This document shows positions 52,313 through 64,000 of a DNA stretch of 64,000 nt, piece after piece (within the stretch, counting starts at the first letter, position 1; every line of letters begins with the position of its first letter). The translations under genes and the position numbers were made by a program. The notes below the pieces were generated by a model. The model saw nothing but the letters and a program-made list of their open reading frames with translations. It made no database searches and was not told the DNA's origin. Source of the stretch: Amblyornis subalaris (Eukaryota > Chordata > Aves > Passeriformes > Ptilonorhynchidae). The stretch spans positions 4,420,697 to 4,484,696 of the forward strand of contig JACAXG010000014.1 in the NCBI GenBank assembly GCA_018881555.1, written 5' to 3'.

Positions 52313-52345
52313 CTAGGAGAAAAGAAAAAAAAAGAAATTTATATG
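52313..52345 (-). other. TNIK: 3' splice site of TNIK exon 2
   Basis: The minus strand shows a nearly unbroken pyrimidine tract (TTTCTTTTTTTTTCTTTTCT) followed by CCTAG and then the GAT codon of exon 2. This is a very strong acceptor. It supports the exon start at 52312. Confidence 0.92.
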
Positions 52346-55300
52346 CAATACTTATAGACTTCTGAAAAAATAAACATTAGATGAAGATCAACATTTCTCT
52401 GACAAGTGTTTTGAGGAGTTTAAGGTTTTCAGGCAGACCAGGGACGGGAATTACAGTGACAACGAGCAGAAGCGTGGCACCATTCCAGTGACAGCCCTGT
52501 GTGGGCAGTCCTAGCACTGTGGGCACCACAGACCTGTCCAGTGCTGCCCACCTCCAGCAGCTGGGCTGGGAGATGCCAGGCAGGTACCTGTGAGTGAGCA
52601 TCCATCCGTTTGACTGTCATCTGCTCCATATATGAACACTCNGTGTATGCTTTAAATGCAATAGCAAACATTTGCTATTAAAACTTAGGTTTTCCTATGC
52701 ATCAGCTTTGGAATAAAAAGCTAACTGGCAGGATGTCATTCAAGGGCTCAATGCAGAGTTTTCCAGGTCTGTTCCTGAGGTCAGCAGCGTTAGTGTTACT
52801 TGGTCTAAAAGCCATTTTTGGTTTGGCGCATCCTGGCTGTTGACATCCTGGTTTGTCAACTGAGATGAGCAGTGCTATCTGAGGACACAGTGCCTTGTGA
52901 GGCTGGCAGTGAGGCAACAAACCCTGTCCCCAGATCCCCCTCCACCTGGCATGTGCCCAGCCAGGGGAAGTGCAGTCGCACACACACATGCACCCACCAG
53001 CACAGCCCAAAGACGATACGAGCAGTGAGGTACGAGGGAGGGTGGGGAAAGAAAGAATACACCACCACTGCTATTTTCTCCTCTTGGTGGGTTTTCCCCT
53101 TCCAGAAGCTTTATTTATACTCTCCCGCTCCTCCTCCTTTTCCTGTACTCATCACTCCAATTTTGGAGAGCACAACCCCCCTGGAAGCCAGCGGATGTGG
53201 AGGCATCCTGGCACCCACGGGTGTATGCCCCTGTGACCACCCAGCCAAGGGGTGACCTTGGCTCCCACACCACCACCCATCCTCATCCTCCCTGCTGGGT
53301 TTTCAGTCACTTGAGCTGTTGCATGACTTGGCATCCCAGTGAGCCAAGGGATGCCAGCTGCGATCCACAGGGATGCAGACAGGTCAATTACCAGCTCTAA
53401 TGGGCACAGGAAGATCAGCCAGCAGCACCCCTGGGGAGAGAGGAGACGGACACCCACCACCCCNTTACAGACACAGAGGTTTCATTCATTACAAAGCTGC
53501 CTGAGCTCAAGATGCTTCTGGGTTCAAAAGTCAAACACTGGGTCTTTGTGAGCAGCTGAGAAGCAAGGTTCAACCCAGTAATAGTGCCACAAAAGTAAAT
53601 TAATCTGAGTCCTGACGTGGCTGGGGCAGCTTTCCACCCAGCCTNTAACACGTGCTGCCCTGGAGCTGCCGGGGCTAGGCACAGCTCCGTGCCAGGGGCA
53701 CAGCAACCCCTCTCATCATTTAGAAATGCCACATTCCCCTTCTCACTGTTCCTCCATCATAAACATGCAGCTTCCTCAGGCTGCCTGGGAAGCCCTGGGG
53801 TACTCCAAAGGTGGGAACCCCACTCAGCCTTCAGTGGGACCATCTGCAGCAAAGGGCAGGGAAGCTGTGCTGGAGGAGGCTCNGAGACCATCGAGGACAC
53901 ATCTGCTCTGGTGCAAGCACACCTTCATCTGGACACTTGGGACGGACACAGGCGAAGCTGCAGCACAACAGGTTTCCAGCATGCAGCATCTCAGCTGGGT
54001 GTGGACAGCCTGTGGTTTTTGCTGCCTTGGTACCAGGCAGGGAAATGCCAGGAACGGATGGGAAAGGGAACCAACACCAGGTTTCCACACCGGGTGAGGA
54101 GGCGGGGAATGGGGAAACATGGCAGCAGCTGCTGTTTATTTTTTGAGTTTCTTTCCTAAGGGTTGTTCTCCACAGTGCTGAAACAACTCTGAAAGAGGCT
54201 TTTCCAGTGCTACAAGTATATCTATTTTTGAATATTCACTAGGAGATTAAGGCAGAAGAAAGCTGTGCCTAGGGCATATGCTTAGGAGGTTTGGAGAAAC
54301 ATCCAGGGATGCAGCTGGCCACTTCTGATAAAAAGAACTCCTTTTTGCAATGTGTTTTCCAACCTCTTTCCACAAATCCTCAAACTAAAGAGCATCCCCT
54401 CCCACAATCCCAGGTTCACTCCTCTAACGTGTGCGAACGTCAGACTTNGGGCTGCAACAGGTTTGTCTGAGTCCACCCATCACTTGCCGTCAGACCTGCC
54501 AACCCCACACCCGCCTCTGCTGCCAGTGTGGCCAGGGCAGCTTTGTGCCAGCCAGGAGCAGTTCGTGCACCAGGAGGGCTTTCTCCCATCGCTCCCATCA
54601 TCCACACCTTCCGCTCCAGCTCCCACCAGCCAAGCAGTTTCTCTGCTGCAATGTCNCCGTCTCCATCCTGTTTTCTCTCTGCATTTTTCCAGAAGCATTG
54701 CCAAGGTAACTGGGCATCTCTCAGCACAGCCANGAGTGACACTGCTCCCCTGACTGCTGCCACAGGCAGCTCCACCTCAGCACAGCCACCACCCTGGGAC
54801 CAGCAGCAATGTCAGGGAGCAGACGGGGCTGATCTCTCCTCCCAGCCTGGCTTCTTCCCATGCAGCAGGCAGTCAAAGGGAAAAGCTTCTCCCCAACAGC
54901 CACCACTAGAACTCAGGAATAATGCTTTTAATGGCCTTTCCAGAAAATAATACATAGAAAAAGATGGGGCAGGCAACGGGAAAAAAAAAAATCCTGCTTC
55001 CCACTGGCCTTGCCTGGACGGGTTCACACACAGGAAAGAGGTTTGCATCTTAATGGCTGCAGGGGAATAGGCTGTCCCTGGTACCAGGGGCACACCCTGC
55101 ACATCCCACAAAGCCCCTGCCGAGATGCTTCAGGAGGGTACCAGAGAGCAGCGACAGCAGCTCAGGCAGGCTGGGGAGTGGGCAGCGAGAGAGAAAAACA
55201 CAGAGGCACACTGCATGGGTGATGTTAGCCAGGGGAAAAAGAAATCCACTCTGCCGAGCCCCGACCAGGAACAAGCCAGGCCAAGCAGGGAATAATCTCA

Positions 55301-58300
55301 GACCAAATATAGCCNGTGCTGCAGATCAGGGCTCACAGCAGCGTTGGGCTGCACTTGGCTGGGGGTGGCTGCAAAGCTCATCCCACACGCCTGCTTCCAG
55401 CCTGGCACCTACCACCTTCTGCCGATGCCCTCTCCACAATCCAGCAGGGACACACGGATTATGAGGCTGCTGCAGCCCCCTCTTCCCACACCCCAGAACG
55501 CCCTCACAAGAACTACTGTGTTTCTTTTAACTGAAAACATCTGCACTAAATAACAAGCTCACAAATAAAAGGAAAAAAAATGAGGTGAGCTGTTAGTTTA
55601 GGCAAAGAAGGTGCATTGTTTAAAATGGAAGGGAGAGAGCCAGCATCTAAGGCAAACCCACAAATAATTCTCAAGCCTANGTTAGCCTCATACAGAAAAG
55701 GATTTGCATACCTGTAGTAGCACCAGGACTTTNCCAAGAGTCCTTACACTAAGGTAGGGTCCCTCCCTCCTCCCTGCTACTGCTACTCACAACTTGTGCC
55801 ACAAGACAAGAGCAAACTCAGGCTCTCTATAAAGCACTGAAACACTCAACAGGACCTTTCAGATGCTCATGGGATGGGAAATGTTTTACGTAGCAGCACC
55901 TGTGGCAAGGCCTGTGCAGACCCAATGGTCCCCCAGGCAGGGATGAGTTGGCACCTGAGCTCTCTTGTGCCAGGATCTGACCCTGCTGCCACAGCTGCAG
56001 CCAGGACAGGCTCAAATTCAAGTGGGAAATTATGTTCCTACTCATCTCTCAGGAAAACAACTGGTACTAAAGTCTCAGCGGCTAGAACCAGTCTGNGACA
56101 CAGAAAAACGCAGGAGCATCATCCTTTCCAGCAATATCATAGGTAAGAAAAGAGTCNACTTTATTTCAATAAACGGTATATTTTAAACTGGGGCATTATC
56201 AGAAAAGGGACTTCTGTATGTGGATGATAAAGCAGGATGCATTCAAATTTCAGCAACAAAACAGGCCTCCCTTTTGAAGGACTTATCAGCCTGGAGCACA
56301 CAGTGGAGCTCACAGGTTCCTGGTTGAAACTGCTTCCCTCTGCCTAACCCACACCCCGCAGAGCTAAAGCTGAAAGGTGCTCTTGCCTACACCATGATGT
56401 CTCAACAAGTCCAAGGCACAAAAGAGCCAACACTTCTCTTGAGGAGATTATTCAGAGAACAATATCCATACCTATGTTTAAGTCACCTAAGGGCCATTGG
56501 CTACGGTGACCACTGAGTGAGCAGAACACAAGTTAGCCATCCTTAAATATGGCCATGCAGGTGCCCATAAATATAAGAAATCTTTATATACAGACTGTAC
56601 NCCACATCTGCTTGTTTTCCTTGAAGGAGACTCATTTTTCTCCATTCTAACCCACAAAAAATGGATGTAACAGGAAGGGTTACATGAGGAGACAGTGGAA
56701 AGATGCTCAGGAGAAGGGAACCCAGGNGCACACCAATTAAACCACGATTGCTGTGGATGCACAGGAGGGGAAATGAGAGATTGGAGCCTCTGTAATCACT
56801 GTGCACTTAGTCCCCCAGTTCTAGCAGCTAATGACAACTTCCAGCCAAAAATCATGGAGCTACCCCGTCATTAAGCAAATGTTATAACCCTAGAGAAGGA
56901 AAATGCACTGTGTAACTGGAGGCAGCGCAGTTATGGGTCAGTAACAGAGGAGTGTCCCCAGGCACGAGTCAGCTAAAGCAGCTCCATGGCATTAGGAGAG
57001 TTTTTTTCATCTCCACCAAGACATGAAGCCTGTGCAATTAATGCTCCCAAACGTCAGGATATTATGAGCCTCTGCCTTACAGCTCCATAAGAAAACAGCC
57101 TCAACAGGAGATCCCACTACACTGATCAGGTACCCACAAAAACCAAAGCAGGCTCACAAAGACATTTACTCACCACCCTCAATACGAGACCCAGGGAGCT
57201 CTGTCTGTGCACAGGTGCCTCTGCCTAGACAAGTCCTGGCAGTCACAAGGAGACAGTTTGGCACTGGGAAGCACCAAAGGGTCGTTCTTCCCAAACAGTT
57301 GGCCCTTGTAAACTAGTGGCGGTGCCATGGCCCCCAGACAGCCCAGGAGAGCCATAATCCCACCTGGCATCACACAGATTGGCATGGCAGCACTCTCAAC
57401 CAAGTGGCTGTCTTGAGGTGTCAACTGCCTGGAGGAAGCTGACTCCTCCAACCCCACCAAGCTCNAACCAGAAGAGGAAGATCATTAATTCAGAGTGTGA
57501 GGACAGTTCTATGAGGAATGCAGGAGTGACAGAAAAGCAGTAGAGTTCAACAGCCAAAACTGTCAGCAGGGTAACGTATTTCTGATTATGCAAAGCATCA
57601 CTGCAAGGAACCAGTATAAGGATGAAGCCTTTAGTTCCCATACCATATACCTGCCCAGATTTCACTTCCCCAGGGCCAAATGCCCAGGCTGGGTCACACT
57701 CTGTGAAGCCATCCCTCACGTTAGCAAACTCAGAAGCTCTGAGGACAACCATACACCTCCCAAGCATCAGGACTCAAGTAACCTCAAGCTCTACAAAGTC
57801 CCCTGCTATTCCTTTTGAAGGCACATCAATTCACTCATTTCACCATGCTGTCTTCCCTGGCTTCTACAGCAGGAATTGAAGCACTTGTACAATTTGACAA
57901 AACAAGGTTTGGATCACCTTGGGGAAGTTACCCTAAATGACATGCAGTTCAGAGAAAAATAGAGGAGTTTGAAGAGCACTTGAAGACACAGCTGCTTTTT
58001 AGTAATCAGCTGGCTGTCTCCATCTCCAAGGCACTTCTAGTTAACATCCCTGGGAGTAATATGAAGATGGACTGCACAAAGCCAGGAGAGGATTGTTAAT
58101 ATAGCTGCAGACAACAGCAAACAAAGCAGGAAGGCAGAGGCCAAGGCAACAAAATACTGATCGAGTTACTGGGAACTGTCAAAAAAAGAAGTTGGGGACA
58201 TGACTTTTTTGAGTTTCAATCACACACATGTAGCCGTAAGCCTGCCCATTAATTAAAGCAGNGCAAAAAAACCTCAACAGGCTGCACAGGTATTTTTGAG

Positions 58301-61300
58301 ATATAAGCCAAGCAGTGAAGCAGAACCGTGCTGGACTACTGGATGCTACTCAGCCCTCACAGGGATTGCTTAATCTCACACTTTCTCCTCCTAGCTCTGG
58401 TACCTTCCCCTCCTTCGCCCACCCATCCAGAGACTCAGAAAACCACCTATCATCAATGGCATCTACCACTGCACTTCCTGCCTACTCAAGTAATACAAGC
58501 TGCTCTACTTGGAAGAGAAATAATGAATTCCCCGAGGGCTTTGTTTTCATTTCGAAGAATCAGTTTGTCCTCCCTCATCCCCAAACACCCAGCTCCGTAA
58601 CTTAAAAGAAGATGTTAGTCAAGAAACAGCTTTACTNCACAGTGCAAGAAAAGCTGCTCTCAAGGCTAAGTTATTAACAGAAGAAAAATTTCTCACCTGC
58701 ACAGCTGAGAAGCCTGTTTACAAATCTATTCGAACCACTCCTCTGCCACATCTCACCAGGAGATGTTCTTCCAGGCCCTACTGAGAGCCACATCTGTGCT
58801 CTGTCCATTCCCCCTTCCCAAACCGTAAGTCCACTTTCCCAGGTCTCCAACACTCTCCTCCCCTGCCTCTCACTGCAATAAAGCTCCAGTCACCACATGA
58901 GCATCTCTTTCCTTTCCAGGACGTTAAGACCTGCCAATAGTTGGCAGCAGCAAAATTAAATAAGAACTAATCACCACACTGGGCTTTTCAGTCAATAAAA
59001 CTGTATTACTTCTTCAACTATTACCTGTTCAATTTAGGATGGAAGTGTGGATTTGTAGCCCCCAAGNCAGCAAAGGAATAGCCAACACCAGTGCTAAGAG
59101 AATAAAAGTAAAAAAATCCCAGATGCACATATATAGCCCAGTCCCACTTGGTCCTGCTGGGGCCAAGCCACTGAAGCTACAATAAACTGCCTATTCCAGA
59201 TTTCCTGCTCACAGACTCACACTTGCACACACAAAATTAGAGTTGTTCTGACCTAGTTTCTCCTTTCTAGCATGTCAAAAGAAAAAGCAGCCATTCTGCA
59301 CCTTCTCTACAAATATGAAACATGCAAGCTCCAAGACAATAAGGAACACATACAGACCTGGAAACTAAGGGGTTTTTCCAACCAAAATGACTCATTTGTA
59401 GCCCTGCAAATGCTGGGTCCCACAGCTCAAGGTACAGTAGTGACACCAGGAGAGGTCAACAATGACATATATAACCTTCCTTCAACACNGCATGCCAGAG
59501 CAGTCCAGTCCAAGGAAAAGCCACCCACAAGCTACACATTTACGTTAATCAAAATAAGAAGGGTCCAAGTCTCCTTCCCACTCCTCCAAAAACANTGCTA
59601 ACAACACGTTGAGTCCACCTCCTCCTGATGTCGTTCAAGCAAGAGGCAGCAAGTTTTGAGTTCAGGCTAATGAAGATGAACACTTGGCCCCCATGAGTCT
59701 CACCGTGGTAGGAAAATGCTGAGATATTCAATAACCCTCAAGACAACACAACTTTACTTATTCCTCATCTGAAGTTAGTGTCCCTCCAAAGCGGCCAGTC
59801 CTCTCTCACTCAAAGCTCTACAGCACATTCCACAGACCACCAGGACAGACTCCATGAATTGTCTGCAGCTGGATGACAAGCCCACCTTCCAGATCACAGA
59901 AGACTGTTCATCTAGAAGAGCCAGAAGCCAATCAGTCCAGAAGCATCAGCAAAAGCACAACTGCTAAGTGAACCCCNAGGTTTTCAATGCCTTGCTGGAT
60001 GAATGCAGCCTCAGTGCCATCAACCCCTTCAACACATGCCTAATTCAGGCACACAACTTCAGCAGGGCAATATATAAAAGGCTTGGCTAAGCTCAGTGTC
60101 TCTAAAAAGCTACAGTGCCAATTATAAATCATATCTATAGCCCTCAGAAGATCTAAAGTCACTACCAGTATTGTACCACACTTCTTTGGATGCAGACATC
60201 AATTAGAGCACAGCAGCTGGACGCTCTCCTCACTGGAAGTCACTTATGTGTAGTTTCAGACCAATAAGATATTATTCCTAAATGTTTAGATCTCATCCNT
60301 CTGAGAAATAAGGAGTTTCAACCTTGGCTGGCAAATGTTTGCGTCGAGCTGAAATCGTTACCTGCTACTAAACGCTGTCAGAGGTTTATGGGGTCTCGGA
60401 GGAGTTGGTTTAATTACTTACCAAGGCAGCTGTTTTGGGAACTACAGCCTCTTAACATCCCACTCCTGGAGACACACTGTGTAAAGCACAGCTGCTGCCA
60501 AGCTCATGCCAAGAGCAGGAGCACCCTCTCACAGGCAGGCACATGTGCAGCCTCCAGCAGCAGGTCACACTCGTGGCTTTGTCCTGCACGTCTGCAGGGG
60601 TGACAGCTCAGAAGCCAGTCTGCACCTTCCCAAGCCACTGCTGGACACCTCAGCTTCTGCTGCCCTCACAGGAGGCTGCTGGCATCACCACTTGGGATTG
60701 CCTTTGTCAAGAAATGACAGCCTTGCTCCCTCCTTGCAGTGAGAGTTGTGGCCAGAGGGACACCTTAAAACAGGAGAACATCTCACTCGCAGATGCATTT
60801 TGGAGCAAAAAACCAAAAGCAATCTTAGAACCCTTTGCTTTTTTAAACTAGGATAGTTTTGTACCTCTAGGTCTATTTTTCAGTTATGGTTGTGGGCTGA
60901 GCTGACCAGAAAAGTTGTGAGGGATGAAAGGGTTGTGTCACTGTAGCACCAACAACCCAGAGACTACAGCCTTCACCAGCAGGGATCTGTGCAACAACCA
61001 GCACACAGCCAGGCACGTAGGCATGCATTCCAGAAATCCCTACATCCCAGTTTAAAGCATGTGCCATTACTTTTCAATATTTTCTTGTCCCTACACACGT
61101 CTGGAGAAACACCACCTCCCTATTGGATTCAGCTGAGAGGTTCTCACATCAGCCCAATTTTCACAGCTCATCTGGAGACAGAGTTATCTGCTGGTTTGGT
61201 GCTTTTCGAAAAGTTTACCCACAGCCTGTCATTTGTCATCAGCTCCTCATGCCAGGCTCTACAAGGGCTGGTTAGCAGGAGGGGCAGATAACTCAGATAA

Positions 61301-63782
61301 CTCTCCAGCAGCAGTAGTCTCAAGGAAGGACAATATGGGGAACAAATCACTTTGAATTATTGAGCAGAACTCTGAAAGACACTAAAAAAACCCAAACCCC
61401 ACAACTATACCAACAAGCTGCCAAAACCACACACTACAAATTCATTTTTACACCGAATTGTCTTGACAAAACAGCAAAATTAATTAAAAGAATATCAAGT
61501 ATATGTTAATTTGCATGTTTCAATCTAGAAATAGGTGTCTCACCCAAGAGTTAACAAGTTGTGGGGAAGGGGAAAGGAAGGCTTCTCACCTTTTTTCCTA
61601 CATTTCACAGGCTGTCTCCAGTAATGCCAGACCCAGCAGGAAGTCTGAAAGGTTGGTTATGACAAACACTCACTTAAACTGGGAGGAAAACAAGGTCCCA
61701 CAGCAAAAACCATGCTCCTGCCTGATGCATACCAAAACACCAGCCTGAAAGTCAGGATTGATCCACAGTTGCTGAAGTGATTTGCAAGATTTTTTTTGCC
61801 AGCGAGTAAAAATTTCCCATAGCAAGTCTTCTGTATTTCTTGGTGGCTTCTTACATTGTGAAACACTCTCAGAAATTCATTATTTCAANCCCAACGCCCC
61901 AAATTACTAACCTCAGAGTGGGGGCACAGATTATTTAGTTGAGTTCACTTGANATATGCATTACAACAGCTGGACAAGACAAAGCAGAAGGACCTTTCTC
62001 TCAGACATTTCAGGAAGACATGCAGGTTTTGCTTTGCAAGTCATCTGGATGTCCCGCAAATCCAACCACTGTATTTTGCTTTAGGGGATCAGTTGTGCTT
62101 CCTGTCAAATTACAGCCCCCTGACACCTCCCTGACTTGGGAGCTCAGTGTTAGCTCTGGTCTCTGGAGTCAGCTGTGACATTATCTGGCTCTTTGCAGGG
62201 CTCCAGGATTTTTTTTAGTTCACACAAGCAGGCTGGAAATGTTAATATAAACATGCACACAGCAGCTAAGCAAGCCCTGTAAGACCACAGGGACCAGCCT
62301 GCTGACGACCAGTACAAACCTGGAAAACAAAGCAGGTGGAAAGTCCACAATAATTGGAATTTCAATCGAGAAATCCCACTTGGCTTCAGACCAAGCCCTC
62401 CTGCAGGCACAGGGTGCTCCANAAGCCTGGCATCCACCAGCCGCTCATCTCAGCCCTGCCCACAGCCCTTCCCCACACTCAGGAATGGGGTCAGCTCTTC
62501 AGGTCCACCCTCTCCAACCCACGAGAGACACTGCACATCCCCACGAGGATTTGGCCCACAGTCATAAGCTGCGAGATTAATCATGTGTGTTTAGGGATCT
62601 GAAAAGGGGATGGGAAACATCAATAACTGCTTCTAAATTAATTGCCGTTATTGTTATTTGATTTGCTAAACTCTCCGGGGCTAGATTTTATTTTAGAAAA
62701 CTATGAACATATCAGATTAATCAACTCTAAAATAAATGGTCTTGATTTATTTATTTATGCTGTATCTACTCCTCTTTAAGCTTGGCAAGTCACTGCATTC
62801 TTTCCATCCTGTGAAAGAAAAAGAACAGGGGCTTTGTTTTATTATTATTTTAAAGGAACCTCTAGGAAGCTTAGCAGTTCCCTGAGTTTAAATCATGGCA
62901 GAGATATGTTGTGAAGGAGGACAAGCACAAGGCTGGAGCCGGTTTCCACACCCTGCAGACGCCAGCTTTGCACTGGGAGCCCACCAGCGAAGCCACACCA
63001 CACAGTCCAAGCAAATCAGATCTATTCCCCAGTAATTTAGGCATCCAAAGAGTTGAAAGACACCCTACCAGGTTTCCACAGGGGCTATCCCAGTGCGAAC
63101 CACACTTCTTGCAGAAAAGTCCTGCCAGCAAGGGAGAAGTTTAATCTCCTCCAGCAAGATTTCACTGGTTTTGAATCCTCTGGAAGTTGGGTCAGTATCC
63201 TTCCCCCCTCCTAATCCCTGCCCTCAGCTTCAGCAGTGCAGCAATGCCTCTGCCAGCAAACTAGAAAGAAAAGCCCTCACATATATTATGCTGAAGAATA
63301 TTAATCTTGTGTTCCACAGAATATTAAGTGGATTACATCTACAGCCTCCAAGGAGAAAAACGTTGATTTCCATGTATCTTGTGCTATTATTCACTCCTAT
63401 CAGTTTTTCTACCAGCCTAATGTTAGTCATGACAATTTCCCATTAATTAGCGCAGAACTCAACTGGCTCAACAGACCAAGCAACGAGAGCAAGACTGGNA
63501 CCTCTCCACGGCCACGAGCAAGATCAGACCAGTGTGGCACTGCTGCTGCACAAGAACACATACAAGGTGAAGAACAAAGCCAGCTTTGTTTTTTTGGATG
63601 ACTTCATGGTGGGATCACCCTTGAACATCAACATCTCTTTGCAAAGGTAACAGAATAGAAAAGAAAATTACTGACATCATCTGAAACATGCCCTTAAATG
63701 AGATACTGCAAACATGGAGAGATGGATGTTTCTGGCCTCTAGGGAATCATGGAGGGGGAGGAACTCAACAAAAGCTTGAGGT

Positions 63783-63830
63783 GCCTGTTCTCACACCCAG
63801 AAAGGAGCCTGTTCTCACACCCAGAAAGGA
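63783..63830 (+). repeat. 24-bp tandem duplication, two exact copies
   Basis: The 24-base unit starting GCCTGTTCTCACACCCAG occurs twice head-to-tail with no mismatch (63783-63806 and 63807-63830) and is followed by the start of a third copy (GCCCTG). Identical copies suggest a recent slippage event and a possible minisatellite seed. Confidence 0.95.
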
Positions 63831-64000
63831 GCCCTGACCTCCAGCTGAAGGGGAACACCACCTCCCAAGGGTGAACCCACCGTGCCCGGGAGCACCAGCT
63901 CCCCACCCGTGGGCACGGCAGCACCACCAGCAGCCTTCCCAAACGTCCTCCCCAACATGGGAAGCCCAGGCCTTGCTCNCCGCAGAACCATTCAAGCCAC

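Larger units (their letters stand above)
52313..64000 (-). other. TNIK: TNIK intron 1, 3' part
   Basis: This is the intron upstream of exon 2, running off the window. No sequence encoding the family N-terminus (a short peptide containing SPARSLDEIDLSALR in vertebrate TNIK, from memory) is found on the minus strand. There is no CpG island, so exon 1 and the main promoter should lie beyond 64000. The segment holds the exact 24-bp tandem duplication (63783-63830) and AT-rich candidate elements near 60.3, 62.7 and 63.3 kb. Confidence 0.8.

Noticed and set aside
53617..54159. 180-codon plus-strand open frame in intron 1
   Set aside because: GC-rich segment with open frames in several phases and no recognisable motif or splice context.
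60415..60425. Perfect GTAAGT donor on the minus strand as a real exon boundary
   Set aside because: A six-base donor is expected many times by chance in 64 kb on each strand. The upstream sequence has no supporting open frame or start. Kept only as part of a low-interest element.
53000..64000. Search for TNIK exon 1 and its promoter
   Set aside because: No minus-strand sequence matching the family N-terminus and no CpG island. Exon 1 is inferred to be outside the window.

Overview
The window is non-repetitive vertebrate DNA, almost certainly from a bird. It contains four fragments of CR1 LINEs whose 3' ends have the avian form, and it has very few other repeats. It also has large introns, moderate GC content and a few CpG-rich patches. 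It is not a gene cluster. The only protein-coding sequence I can support is two short exons of one gene on the minus strand, TNIK (TRAF2- and NCK-interacting kinase, a GCK-IV/MAP4K-family Ser/Thr kinase).

Exon 2 (52247-52312) encodes the glycine-rich ATP loop. Exon 3 (1076-1132) encodes the next 19 residues, including the catalytic lysine. Both have canonical splice sites and are in phase 0. They join directly into the start of the kinase domain. TNIK is preferred over its paralogues MAP4K4 and MINK1 because exon 2 reads [10 protein letters not shown] (ELVEVV in the paralogues, from memory) and exon 3 ends DVTG (DVTE in the paralogues).

Layout, low to high coordinate (which is 3' to 5' for the gene): 1-1075 is the start of intron 3 with one CR1 copy. 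Next come exon 3 and then a 51.1-kb intron 2 (1133-52246). That intron holds three CR1 fragments, a few microsatellites, an orphan CpG island near 34.9-35.3 kb, two smaller CpG clusters, several unusually good hairpins, a G-quadruplex motif and several AT-rich blocks that look like conserved non-coding elements. Exon 2 follows. The remaining 11.7 kb (52313-64000) is the 3' part of intron 1. Exon 1, which carries the start codon, is not seen and should lie beyond 64000.

No RNA gene, CRISPR array, complete transposon or independent nested gene could be supported. The most useful leads are the intronic CpG island, which has a plus-strand ATG mini-exon with a strong splice donor; an exon-like block at 16.8-17.05 kb; three perfect or near-perfect hairpins; and the candidate enhancers. 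All of these are inferences from composition and motifs and need alignment or transcript data. Isolated single N bases, roughly two per kilobase, run through the window and look like an assembly or consensus artefact.
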